A DNA stretch of 64,000 bases, from the IMG/VR virus record IMGVR_UViG_3300046820_002568, positions 1 through 64,000 of that record, one strand, 5' to 3'. Positions 22,600 to 29,970 of the stretch are shown here, piece after piece. This DNA comes from a virus. The translations under genes were made by a program, and so were the position numbers. The notes beneath the pieces were generated by a model. That model was given only the letters and a program-made list of their open reading frames with translations. It was not told the origin of the DNA and did no database searches. The first letter of the stretch is position 1, and every line of letters begins with the position of its first letter.

Positions 22600-23241
22600 A
22601 TGAGTGAACCTAATTTTAATGTAATTTTATTCAAAAACAACAAAAAAAGAAAGATACTCAAATCTTTTGTCCGAGAACAAAAAGCTATAGAATTTTACAA
22701 AAAAAAACTTAAAGAATCAAGTGAAATTATATTTTCAGTTGAGTATGAAAGTGGAAAGCCATGTACATATAAGTTAGCACTTGTATCCAAAAATTGTGAG
22801 AATGAAAAAATATATTATATAGATTCTCTCGGAAGAAATATATCGGTGGACCCGAAAATTTCTGATAACTTATATATAAAACAATTAAATATGTTTAACA
22901 AAGAAGAAAAACTTTACGATGTTCAAGAAAACAAAAAAATTAGTTTCAATAATTTTTTAAAGAAATATCTTAGTAAGGATAAAACATTTATGCTTTCAAA
23001 ATTAAATAACAAAGTTGTTCTTCAAGAAGACGACAATTATTTACTTTTCTCTCTTAAAAACGAAGATGATTGCACAAGATTTTTAAATCTAGTTGAGTCA
23101 AAGGCTGAGAAGAAAAATTTTATAATTGTAAGAGATTACTCCTCCCCTCAAAGAAAATACCTATATGACATTTTAATTGAGAAGGGGTTTGATATTGATT
23201 TTCTTTACCGTACTAAGACTACTCATCCAAGAGAAAGATAA
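22600..23241 (+). CDS. Hypothetical protein
   Basis: 213 residues beginning MSEPNFNVILFKNNKKRKIL. Lys-rich, mixed alpha/beta, no membrane span. The C-terminal part (KNFIIVRDYSSPQRKYLYDI) is not recognised. It is a lone plus-strand gene among minus-strand genes and converges with the gene at 23219 with a 23-base overlap. No clear promoter signal in the 34-base gap upstream. Confidence 0.7.
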   Translation: MSEPNFNVILFKNNKKRKILKSFVREQKAIEFYKKKLKESSEIIFSVEYESGKPCTYKLALVSKNCENEKIYYIDSLGRNISVDPKISDNLYIKQLNMFNKEEKLYDVQENKKISFNNFLKKYLSKDKTFMLSKLNNKVVLQEDDNYLLFSLKNEDDCTRFLNLVESKAEKKNFIIVRDYSSPQRKYLYDILIEKGFDIDFLYRTKTTHPRER

Positions 23242-23440
23242 AGTCGGTTCCTGATATATCTACTTTGAATTGAGTTTTGTTTTCATCAATACTATCTTCA
23301 AACTGGAGGTAGTATTGATTAAACTCTTCCCTCTGAAGTTCAAACACGATACTGACTTTACCTTTAACAAGTTCTTGGGCTCCCTCGGTTAAAAGAGCCA
23401 GTCTATTTAGAAGTTCAAGGTTTTTTTGATTCTCTGCCAT
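23219..23440 (-). CDS. Small hypothetical phage protein
   Basis: 73 residues beginning MAENQKNLELLNRLALLTEG. An N-terminal helix is followed by two beta segments (KVSIVFELQ, TQFKVDISGTDFIFLL). It overlaps the 59-residue gene upstream by 34 bases. No family recognised. Confidence 0.65.
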   Translation of the reverse strand: MAENQKNLELLNRLALLTEGAQELVKGKVSIVFELQREEFNQYYLQFEDSIDENKTQFKVDISGTDFIFLLDE

Positions 23441-23586
23441 AGGGTCATTTTTGGTTTTTTTGGTAAAACATCTTCTTTAGTCAATTTACTTATCTCGTCA
23501 AGTAACTGTTTTTTGTGAAGATTAATTTCCGACTCATCACTCTTCCGTGACTTCTCCAGCCATTTTAACATTCTTTGGTTTTCCAT
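23407..23586 (-). CDS. 59-residue phage protein in a frame overlapping both neighbours
   Basis: Starts at ATG 23584-23586 and ends TAA 23407-23409; sequence MENQRMLKWLEKSRKSDESE to KMTLWQRIKKTLNF. The pattern of charged helix, ELHKKQL-like centre and PKKPKMTLWQRIKK end resembles small proteins seen in many T4-like phages. It overlaps the upstream gene by 50 bases and the downstream gene by 34, and fills what would otherwise be a 96-base gap. Function unknown; the basic amphipathic tail might touch membrane or nucleic acid. Confidence 0.7.
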   Translation of the reverse strand: MENQRMLKWLEKSRKSDESEINLHKKQLLDEISKLTKEDVLPKKPKMTLWQRIKKTLNF

Positions 23587-23977
23587 TTTTACTAATAGGA
23601 ATATCTAAAGGGTTATTTATATCAAATTTTAATGACTTCAAACTATCAAGTGATTGTTTTTCAAAAATATTTTTTAATTCATTAATTTTAGTTTCAAGTA
23701 GTGACTCTTTTTGCTCTCGTTCTAAATTATAATTAATGATTCCAATTATATTATTCTGAGTTACCGTAATCGAATCCTCGTTAGTTTCACACACAAAGGA
23801 CATTCCGATTTTATTTTCATCAACAGTTCCAAGATTAACAAATCTATCCTCAATGATAAATTTCTTTAATATTTTCCAGGTAGATGGGAAATGTATGTCT
23901 ATCACCAAATAATCCTCCACCTTTCTAATCTGATGAAGATAGTTTAATATTGGGCCGAGTTGTATATTAATGTTCAT
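23537..23977 (-). CDS. Hypothetical protein
   Basis: 146 residues beginning MNINIQLGPILNYLHQIRKV. The N-terminal half is alpha/beta; the C-terminal part is a probable helix (REQKESLLETKINELKNIFE) and a polar tail ending GEVTEE. No family recognised. It overlaps the membrane-protein gene upstream by 4 bases. Confidence 0.7.
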   Translation of the reverse strand: MNINIQLGPILNYLHQIRKVEDYLVIDIHFPSTWKILKKFIIEDRFVNLGTVDENKIGMSFVCETNEDSITVTQNNIIGIINYNLEREQKESLLETKINELKNIFEKQSLDSLKSLKFDINNPLDIPISKNGKPKNVKMAGEVTEE

Positions 23978-24156
23978 GTTTGAATTAAATAAGTTACGAT
24001 ATAGGATATTGAAACCCCTAGATACAAAAGCCCCATCAAGCTTAAAATAAATCTCTCAGGCTTGATGAGGGCTCTTATAAATCTAAAAACTACATTGACA
24101 ACATATAATATGTTGAAAACAAGTAGAAAGATGAAAATACTATCGATATTAAGCAT
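23974..24156 (-). CDS. Small membrane protein, two spans
   Basis: 60 residues from MLNIDSIFIFLLVF. An upstream in-frame ATG (24183) lies inside the Hc1-like gene; the ATG at 24154-24156 overlaps that gene's stop (ATGCTTAA) and is preceded by AAGAAAAGAAA, so it is preferred. Two hydrophobic segments (5-24 and about 38-56) flank a short basic loop RFIRALIKPERF, a hairpin-like topology. Function unknown. Confidence 0.65.
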   Translation of the reverse strand: MLNIDSIFIFLLVFNILYVVNVVFRFIRALIKPERFILSLMGLLYLGVSISYIVTYLIQT

Positions 24157-24325
24157 TTTCTTTTCTTTCTTCAAGGATTTCAACTCTAAATGTTTGCAGC
24201 AAAGCCTTTAATTCTTGGGCCGTTTTACGCGCTCTTGTACCTGCACTCTTATTACCCTTATAGAATTTTTCAGCATCTACTGACAAAGCTTCAGTCAATT
24301 CTTTGATTTTTCCTACAGTTTCCAT
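24149..24325 (-). CDS. Histone H1-like protein (Hc1 type)
   Basis: 58 residues: METVGKIKELTEALSVDAEK, then FYKGNKSAGTRARKTAQELK and a C-terminal helix FRVEILEERK. The FYxxGNKxAGTRxRKxxQELK pattern is the hallmark of the small Hc1-type histone-like proteins of Bacteroidetes (and of Chlamydia Hc1), two helices with a basic joint. These proteins bind and compact DNA. ATG 24323-24325, TAA 24149-24151; it overlaps the following membrane-protein gene by 8 bases. Possible roles are packaging or condensing phage DNA, shielding it, or altering the host nucleoid; these are inferences. Confidence 0.8.
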   Translation of the reverse strand: METVGKIKELTEALSVDAEKFYKGNKSAGTRARKTAQELKALLQTFRVEILEERKENA

Positions 24326-24377
24326 TATAACCTATATAAAAAAATGTTTATTACAATATCAAGAATAAGGATTTTTT

Positions 24378-24857
24378 TTAGTTTTGTAAATTATTATTAA
24401 TCAAATTTTTATCGAGAATCACATAAATCTGTTTAAGTAAATCCAAATCAGACATTGTATGAGGACCCTCAAGATTAAAAATCTCATTAAAAAAACGACT
24501 TAACGAATATTTTACCTCATCTATTTTTTGATTATAAAAAGTTTCGATTATAAACCCTTTAAAGAAAACATGGTGTTCTCCGTCTTTTTCAAAATATATT
24601 TCTTCCTTTTTAAAATTATCGACCACCCTACTCCAACACCAGTCAAAATGATTCTCATTATCCTCATTTTCGAGTCTAATGTTTGTGGTCTTGTAGGTGT
24701 CATCACCTAAGTAAGTATCGTACACCAAATTAACTAAAGAAGTTACAAAATCTTCAAATAGCTCAAATTTATTGAAGCAAATATCATTTGCATCAATCCA
24801 AACTTGTAAATCCTCTTTGTCAACAGGTTTTGATATGTACGAAAAAAAATTCTCCAT
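24378..24857 (-). CDS. Conserved hypothetical phage protein
   Basis: 159 residues beginning MENFFSYISKPVDKEDLQVW. Acidic, mostly helical, with HFDWCWSRVVDNFKKE in the centre, a pattern that I associate with small proteins of T4-like phages, without known role. Its first codons form the distal arm of an intrinsic-terminator-like hairpin (24849-24879) that also buries the start codon. Confidence 0.72.
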   Translation of the reverse strand: MENFFSYISKPVDKEDLQVWIDANDICFNKFELFEDFVTSLVNLVYDTYLGDDTYKTTNIRLENEDNENHFDWCWSRVVDNFKKEEIYFEKDGEHHVFFKGFIIETFYNQKIDEVKYSLSRFFNEIFNLEGPHTMSDLDLLKQIYVILDKNLINNNLQN

Positions 24858-24879
24858 ATGAGATGTTCATATGGAGAAT
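24849..24879 (-). terminator. Terminator/attenuator hairpin that contains a start codon
   Basis: Perfect 13-bp inverted repeat, ATTCTCCATATGA and its complement (24849-24861 with 24867-24879), 5-base loop, followed on the minus strand by a T-run that is itself codons 3-5 of the gene at 24378-24857. The ATG (24855-24857) is in the stem. It would terminate the transcript of the upstream 469-residue gene and, in any read-through RNA, hide the ribosome start site. Confidence 0.75.
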
Positions 24880-24906
24880 ATAATTAATAATATTAATTTG
24901 TAACTA

Positions 24907-26316
24907 TTATTGTGATTTCTTGTTGTAACCAATCATTTCTTTCATTCTAACCATTTCTTCAGAAAGAATGTTTTTCTTTTCTTGTGTTTCAACATTTTCA
25001 CTTAACTTATCTAAAGCTTTTTGACCCTTAGTTTTCTTATAACTCTTAGCCCCTTTGTTTTCACCAGCAACATCTACAGGTTGAGTTTGTCTCTTGTATG
25101 ACGCATTCTTTTGTTCTGCACCATAAGCATTGTCCTTATAATTTTTAAAGAATTTTTTACCAACTTCTGTTTCTACTGCGTTTGCATATTCTGATGAATT
25201 ACCCGTTGTCGAATCACCTTCAAGATACTTTTTAATTCTTTCATCATCAGGTTTAATTTCATCAAATGTAAGATTTGTCATTCCAGGATAAGCAAAATCA
25301 GCAACATATTCTTCAACAGCTTCAGATGGAACATATGCCTTTTTATCCATTTTAGCAAGTTCTCCGTTACCCTTTGGGAAATGTTTTGCGTTTTCTTCAA
25401 AACTACCTTTTGAACCAGCTTTAACATAATCCCTCATTTTCTTGAAGGACTCTTTATTCGCCTTTTGGTTAATATCTTCATCCTTCTTGTGAACTCTATC
25501 ATACTCCACAGTTCCTTTTGCTTTTGCCTTTTGTTCAACTACCAATTCTTCAATCATTGAAATCAACTCTTCTTCGGTAAGTTTTAGTGTATCTTTACCA
25601 AAAGAAATTGAATATGAATAGGATTCTTCTAAATCAGAAGTGTCTGTATATGTTTTGTTACCTAACTTAAACTTTTCTCCTTTTTTGGTTTGTTTAAGTT
25701 TTTCAGTAAAAGCATTTCCTTCTTCCATTTCTTCATCGGTTTCTTTCTTCATACTTCTAAGCTTCTCAAAATCAGCCTTTGTAATCTTACCCTTTGGTGG
25801 CGCAACATCTATTTTCTTTTGATTTCCGTGAAGTTCTTCTTCCATTTCACCATCTTCATCTTCGATTCCTAATTCGCTTTTGAGGTGCTCATCATCTGGA
25901 AAAAGATTATAAAGTTGTTTTAAAACTCCTCTTCGATTTTTTGACATGTATTCTTCTCCTTCACCTCGAGCCATTGACTCTTCCATTTCACCGCAATCAC
26001 CTTCCATACATTCTTTTTCTTGTACATAATCAAACTCTCCTGACATCACATCAGTCATCCCTTCTTCCTCCTCCAATTCAACATCAGACAACTTTTCATC
26101 ATCCTCATAACCTTTTTTGCGTCTTGCTTTTTTTAGCATTGCCAAGAATTTCTTGTGAGATGTTACATCATCTTCTTCATAATCATCGTCCATATCTCCC
26201 CATTCTTCTTTCACTTCCTCCCCCATCTTTGAATGGATTTTATTTGCAATTTCATCCGCCTTTTCGTTCAAAGACTCAGAAACAAGTTTTTTTACAAGTT
26301 TATCAATATATTTCAT
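24907..26316 (-). CDS. Charged low-complexity protein, possibly virion-internal
   Basis: 469 residues beginning MKYIDKLVKKLVSESLNEKA. Acidic blocks (EEWGDMDDDYEEDD, VELEEEEGM) alternate with basic ones (KKARRKKGY). The second half has many short Lys/Glu/Gly-rich segments (PKGNGELAKMDKKAY, KKFFKNYKDNAYGAEQKNAS) and ends in a helix EEMVRMKEMIGYN. Such composition is usual in prohead-core or internal head proteins of T4-like phages; no catalytic motif. Assignment is inference. A TATTTATA element (26333-26340) precedes it, and it overlaps the upstream gene by 4 bases. Confidence 0.65.
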   Translation of the reverse strand: MKYIDKLVKKLVSESLNEKADEIANKIHSKMGEEVKEEWGDMDDDYEEDDVTSHKKFLAMLKKARRKKGYEDDEKLSDVELEEEEGMTDVMSGEFDYVQEKECMEGDCGEMEESMARGEGEEYMSKNRRGVLKQLYNLFPDDEHLKSELGIEDEDGEMEEELHGNQKKIDVAPPKGKITKADFEKLRSMKKETDEEMEEGNAFTEKLKQTKKGEKFKLGNKTYTDTSDLEESYSYSISFGKDTLKLTEEELISMIEELVVEQKAKAKGTVEYDRVHKKDEDINQKANKESFKKMRDYVKAGSKGSFEENAKHFPKGNGELAKMDKKAYVPSEAVEEYVADFAYPGMTNLTFDEIKPDDERIKKYLEGDSTTGNSSEYANAVETEVGKKFFKNYKDNAYGAEQKNASYKRQTQPVDVAGENKGAKSYKKTKGQKALDKLSENVETQEKKNILSEEMVRMKEMIGYNKKSQ

Positions 26317-27212
26317 TTTGAATTTGTTTTTTTATAAATATCTTCTAAAACCAGTTTTATAATTAATTCTTCACTAACTCCATATTGTTCTGAAAGTTTC
26401 TTAGCTTTTTTCTTAACTATAGGATTTCTTGTTAATTCAACTGCATTTATGTCTCCCTGATTACAATAAGGGAATGTTTTACACTTCTTCTTAACTTGGA
26501 CGAAAGCTCCACCAGGTATTTGAGTTTTTGACCTTCCTCTCCAATGTTTTGGACTCATAGATTTTGCCCCAAATGCTGGTCCTGAATATTGTCCTGAAGA
26601 GGAGGTACTAGTCGCTTCTTTTGTTTCGGTTTTCTTTGGATTTTCTACCTTTTCTAAATCATCGTAGTAATATGGATTTTCTTTGAGGTGGTCTAAAGCA
26701 ATTTCTTTTGCTTTTTTTAAACCCATTTCATGTTCCATTTCTACTTTCATTCCCTTTTTTAGTTGTCTTTGAAGGGTCACAAACATTTTCTCAATTTTGT
26801 CTTTTTCAGCCTGTTTTTCTGACTTTTCCTTAGCAAACTTTCTTGCCAAATCTTTCAATTGAGCAAGTTCTGTTCTAACCGCCTCATTAATACTTTCTTT
26901 TAATTTTTTCTTTCTTCCTTGGCAATGAGCTCTTTGACTAAATCCTCTTGGATTATTACAATCTATACTTTTCTTATATTTTTCAGACCACTTCTCTTCC
27001 ATCTCTCCTGATAATGCCGGCACAAAACCACCTGCCGACCCTGAAGCAGTTGCTTCTTTAGTTTCAGTATTTATGATATTATCAGTATTAACCATTTTAT
27101 TCTTTATCTCTGATTTATAGTCACCCATGGTTTTCATACTTTCAGGGTCAGATAATCCAGCACTATTAAATTGGGTGGATACCGCATTCATTATTTTTTT
27201 CTTTAAATCCAT
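26313..27212 (-). CDS. Multi-module phage protein with DUF5661-like segment
   Basis: 299 residues. The motif CNNPRGFSQRAHCQGRKKK (84-102) and a DUF5661-like segment GMKVEMEHEMGLKKAKEIAL...HLKENPYYYDDL (154-186) can be seen. Two spacers share the pattern ETKEATxSxSxG (49-60 and about 197-208), suggesting duplication of a linker. All of these are recurrent short modules in large T4-like phages, with no known activity; the protein may be a virion component or a substrate of a phage protease. It overlaps the following 469-residue gene by 4 bases. Confidence 0.68.
   Translation of the reverse strand: MDLKKKIMNAVSTQFNSAGLSDPESMKTMGDYKSEIKNKMVNTDNIINTETKEATASGSAGGFVPALSGEMEEKWSEKYKKSIDCNNPRGFSQRAHCQGRKKKLKESINEAVRTELAQLKDLARKFAKEKSEKQAEKDKIEKMFVTLQRQLKKGMKVEMEHEMGLKKAKEIALDHLKENPYYYDDLEKVENPKKTETKEATSTSSSGQYSGPAFGAKSMSPKHWRGRSKTQIPGGAFVQVKKKCKTFPYCNQGDINAVELTRNPIVKKKAKKLSEQYGVSEELIIKLVLEDIYKKTNSK
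26333..26340 (-). promoter_or_regulatory. TATTTATA element embedded in coding end
   Basis: 16 bases before the ATG at 26316. It lies inside the last codons (IYKK) of the upstream gene, showing that the element is kept even where genes overlap. Confidence 0.45.
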
Positions 27213-27213
27213 C

Positions 27214-27462
27214 TTACCTTACATTTTTAATTCTTGGTTCCCAATAACTTCTTTGTACCCACATGAATTGGTAAAACTCACTGAACATCTTGGCTACCAA
27301 ATCTTTAGTTTCAGTTCCAAGTTTTCCTCTTTTAAGTTCCTTAATTACCATATCCATCATCTTATCCTCAAATTGACGCATGGTATTGGACCCAAGAAAG
27401 TCTTTTATTTCTTTCCTCACCAAAATTTCTATTTCTTTTTTCTCAGTTGCTGTAAGTGCCAT
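27214..27462 (-). CDS. Small helical protein, function unknown
   Basis: 82 residues beginning MALTATEKKEIEILVRKEIK and ending YWEPRIKNVR. Predicted three-helix, charged. A segment MRQFEDKMMDMVIKEL suggests oligomerisation by helices. It shares one base with the upstream gene and is followed after one base by the 299-residue gene. Probably part of the same virion-related operon. Confidence 0.7.
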   Translation of the reverse strand: MALTATEKKEIEILVRKEIKDFLGSNTMRQFEDKMMDMVIKELKRGKLGTETKDLVAKMFSEFYQFMWVQRSYWEPRIKNVR

Positions 27463-28055
27463 TACTGTTCAATTTGTGAGGTTTTCTTTCTAGCAGCTAA
27501 AACTTTAGCCCACTTTGATTTAAACTTTTCATAATATGTCTGAAGCTTTGTAATCATATCCAAAAGGTTTTCATCAAGTTTCATCATTTCTCCTGAGATA
27601 TAAATTCCGTTGCTTTCACCTATTGTATAATAAAATTCAACATCATAATCCACAACAACGCCAGACCATTCAACATTGTTTTTATAAACATTCAATTGAC
27701 CAAAATTTGCAAGGTCAGAAACCTCATTAACAAATTCATCCATAGTCTCTTGAAATGCCGCCTTGTCCTCGGTTGTGAGTTCTACTTCTTTTGAGGTATC
27801 TCCATGAATTACCAAAACACCGCCAGATATTCTATATCCCTGACTCATATCATCTGGTACACCCTCGTTATCCTCAATTTCTTCCTCTGTTGATTTTGTC
27901 ACATTGTACCTTTGGGTATCTCTTGGGCTGTCCTCTTCCTTGATAAGGTATTTTTCCTTAATATCTTTTACGTGTTCTGAAACGATAGGATTTGAGTTTT
28001 GAGCAAGGTCCCTTATCGCTTTAATTTGGTTTTTTATAATTTCAATTTCATTCAT
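27462..28055 (-). CDS. Hypothetical protein of the 28-24 kb operon
   Basis: 197 residues from MNEIEIIKNQIKAIRDLAQN. A start nine codons earlier is possible, but the ATG at 28053-28055 overlaps the amidase stop (ATGAATGA) and is preferred. N-terminal helix, acidic linker (STEEEIEDNEGVPDDM), then a beta-rich domain (ISGGVLVIHGDTSKEVEL, WSGVVVDYDVEFYYTIG) and a C-terminal helix. No family recognised. Confidence 0.7.
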   Translation of the reverse strand: MNEIEIIKNQIKAIRDLAQNSNPIVSEHVKDIKEKYLIKEEDSPRDTQRYNVTKSTEEEIEDNEGVPDDMSQGYRISGGVLVIHGDTSKEVELTTEDKAAFQETMDEFVNEVSDLANFGQLNVYKNNVEWSGVVVDYDVEFYYTIGESNGIYISGEMMKLDENLLDMITKLQTYYEKFKSKWAKVLAARKKTSQIEQ

Positions 28056-28644
28056 CTTCGATTCTATTTTTGAACTCCTCAAAGTTAAAAGACGGACTTG
28101 GGTCCGTGTATTTATTACTATAGTTGCTACGACACACTATACCATTAAATATCTTGATACCATCAACTTTTGTGTTGTGACCAATAAAACTTTTACTAAT
28201 TGAGAATTTTTTTGTAAGTTTCTTACAAAGTTCAGTCAATGAATCTAATTGCTCGTCTGTATATTTTTGCCAATATATCTTTTCTCTCCATTTTCTTTCT
28301 AATACTTCGCCTGAATTTTTCTCATTAATCCAATTATAATGGTCCTCAGAAAGTGGGACTTTTTTAAGCCACCCGAGATTTTCAAGTGAAATAATTATAG
28401 AATTTTTATTGACTTCATAATCCGGAAAAAAGTTAGAGTAACAGTCATCAGGCATAAGTCCAATTATCTCACCGCTTCTTGCAATGAAATAATTTGGAAC
28501 TTTTTTATAATTTTCGTTGTTTCTATATTTCAGAGAATTTAAATACTGATTGTGTCCCCTGAAAGAATTACAAAGAATTATTTGTTTTTTGTTCTTGTTT
28601 TTTTCAAAATTATTGAAATTACCAAACTTGGTAATGTTAGTCAT
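28048..28644 (-). CDS. N-acetylmuramoyl-L-alanine amidase-like endolysin
   Basis: 198 residues with the PGRP/amidase_2 layout: a strand ending CNSFRGHN (likely first zinc His), VPNYFIARSGEIIGLMP, NKNSIIISLENLGWL, a helix YTDEQLDSLTELCKKL, SFIGHNTKVDG (second zinc His) and a final DPSPSFNFEEFKNRI, where DPGPxFxW is usual. This family cuts the bond between muramic acid and the peptide stem. The first zinc ligand should be checked because the usual H-H/T-x context is altered. It is adjacent to two membrane-protein genes, suggesting a lysis cluster. Confidence 0.78.
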   Translation of the reverse strand: MTNITKFGNFNNFEKNKNKKQIILCNSFRGHNQYLNSLKYRNNENYKKVPNYFIARSGEIIGLMPDDCYSNFFPDYEVNKNSIIISLENLGWLKKVPLSEDHYNWINEKNSGEVLERKWREKIYWQKYTDEQLDSLTELCKKLTKKFSISKSFIGHNTKVDGIKIFNGIVCRSNYSNKYTDPSPSFNFEEFKNRIEDE

Positions 28645-29650
28645 TACGTTTAAAATAATTTAATATTTTAGTAGATGGTCCCATCTCAATTGGTTCAGGT
28701 TTTACTTCCTCAATAATTTCTTGTGGAATTTCTTCGGCAATCTCTTCTTTGGTTTCATCACCTGAATATAAATTTTCAGTTTCCTCTGGTTCAAAGAATA
28801 CTTTTCCTATTTCTTCCTCAATTTGAGTTTCAACAACTGGTTTTTCTTCCTCAACGACAGGTTCTTCTTTAATTTCAACCACCTCAGGTTTTCCATATTG
28901 GTTTAATATCTTTTCAATGTTTTCTAATTCCTTTTCATATGGGGTGAACTTTTCGACTTCGTTTTCAGTGAACTTTGGTCCTTCGTATTGAATGTCCTTT
29001 AGAAATTTTTCAAACTTTTCGATGTCACTCATGGTTGGTTTGTACTTCAAGTCCCTTTCTTCCATAAGTTTCTTCTCAATAAATTTTTGTTTCATCTCAT
29101 CATATTCTTCTTCACTCATTTGTTGGGATAGGTCCTCATTCTTTTTAGTAGCATCTTCTTTTACCTTTGTTTCTTCAATTACTTTATTCTGTTCAGAGAA
29201 CTTAACGAGCATGTGAGCGAAAGTTAAAGAAATTATCGGAAGAAGTCCTCCTGTTAAAAATGAAAGAATATTTTTGTGAAAATTAATATCAGTTTTATCC
29301 ACACCCATATTCTCAAAAAGTCCTCCTACCATAGAAATCCAATCTTTAAATGACTCAGAGTTTTCATCAATATAAGAAAATGAAAAGAATATGTTACCAA
29401 CCATTTGAATTATGGTAACAATAATGAATGGGAAATATATAAAATTTCCCATCCTTACTGATACCGCCGCAAGTGCTGAAAGTGCTGCAACTTCAATACC
29501 TACTGAAAGGTAAATTGCCCATGAAATCGGATTAGAAAGACCATAAAAAGAAGTAACATGTGAGATAGACACAAATGCAACCAACAAGATTGGGATAACA
29601 AATGCCGTCGCTATGATATTTCTAAGGTTTCTTTGAATCCACTTTTTCAT
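28637..29650 (-). CDS. Four-span membrane protein with acidic tail, possible holin or membrane scaffold
   Basis: 337 residues. Hydrophobic spans are at about 12-32, 41-63, 70-92 and 131-153, followed by a 180-residue cytoplasmic-type tail that is first Lys/Glu coiled (EEEYDEMKQKFIEKKL) and then strongly acidic (EEPVVEEEKPVVETQIEEE). It sits between a single-span protein and the amidase with overlapping ends, so a role in lysis (holin or regulator) is possible. The long tail is unusual for a holin, and an unrelated membrane-scaffold function is equally possible. Confidence 0.65.
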   Translation of the reverse strand: MKKWIQRNLRNIIATAFVIPILLVAFVSISHVTSFYGLSNPISWAIYLSVGIEVAALSALAAVSVRMGNFIYFPFIIVTIIQMVGNIFFSFSYIDENSESFKDWISMVGGLFENMGVDKTDINFHKNILSFLTGGLLPIISLTFAHMLVKFSEQNKVIEETKVKEDATKKNEDLSQQMSEEEYDEMKQKFIEKKLMEERDLKYKPTMSDIEKFEKFLKDIQYEGPKFTENEVEKFTPYEKELENIEKILNQYGKPEVVEIKEEPVVEEEKPVVETQIEEEIGKVFFEPEETENLYSGDETKEEIAEEIPQEIIEEVKPEPIEMGPSTKILNYFKRND

Positions 29651-29925
29651 TTTCTAGATTCACTCTTATAATGATTTATTGGCATTTTGTTCTTGTCAGA
29701 TAACTCTTCTATTTCCAAAGTCTGCCATAGTGTTGTAGTTTCAAGAATGTTTTTCATTTCTTGTTCTGTCAAAACTATATTAGTTAACGAATCTACTTTA
29801 ACTTTTAATTCAGTGTTTTGTTCCTTAATTGTCTTCAACTGAGTTGTAGTACCACAGCTTTTAATAAAAAGGATGAAAACAAGTGCCAGTGTCACTGGTA
29901 ATAAAAATTTTTGAATCTTTTCCAT
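29647..29925 (-). CDS. Single-span coiled-coil protein, possible spanin-like or lipoprotein
   Basis: 92 residues. One hydrophobic segment (8-24, LLPVTLALVFILFIKSC) ends in Cys24, a weak lipobox (Lys at -2 is atypical), then a helical region LKTIKEQNTELKVKVDSLTN with heptad spacing. N-terminal anchor plus coiled coil is the layout of inner-membrane spanins; its place before a membrane protein and an amidase fits. Overlaps the next gene by 4 bases. Evidence is positional, so confidence is moderate. Confidence 0.6.
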   Translation of the reverse strand: MEKIQKFLLPVTLALVFILFIKSCGTTTQLKTIKEQNTELKVKVDSLTNIVLTEQEMKNILETTTLWQTLEIEELSDKNKMPINHYKSESRK

Positions 29926-29970
29926 TTTAAAGTTTTTCTAAAAATATATTATATTATAATAAATACTAAA

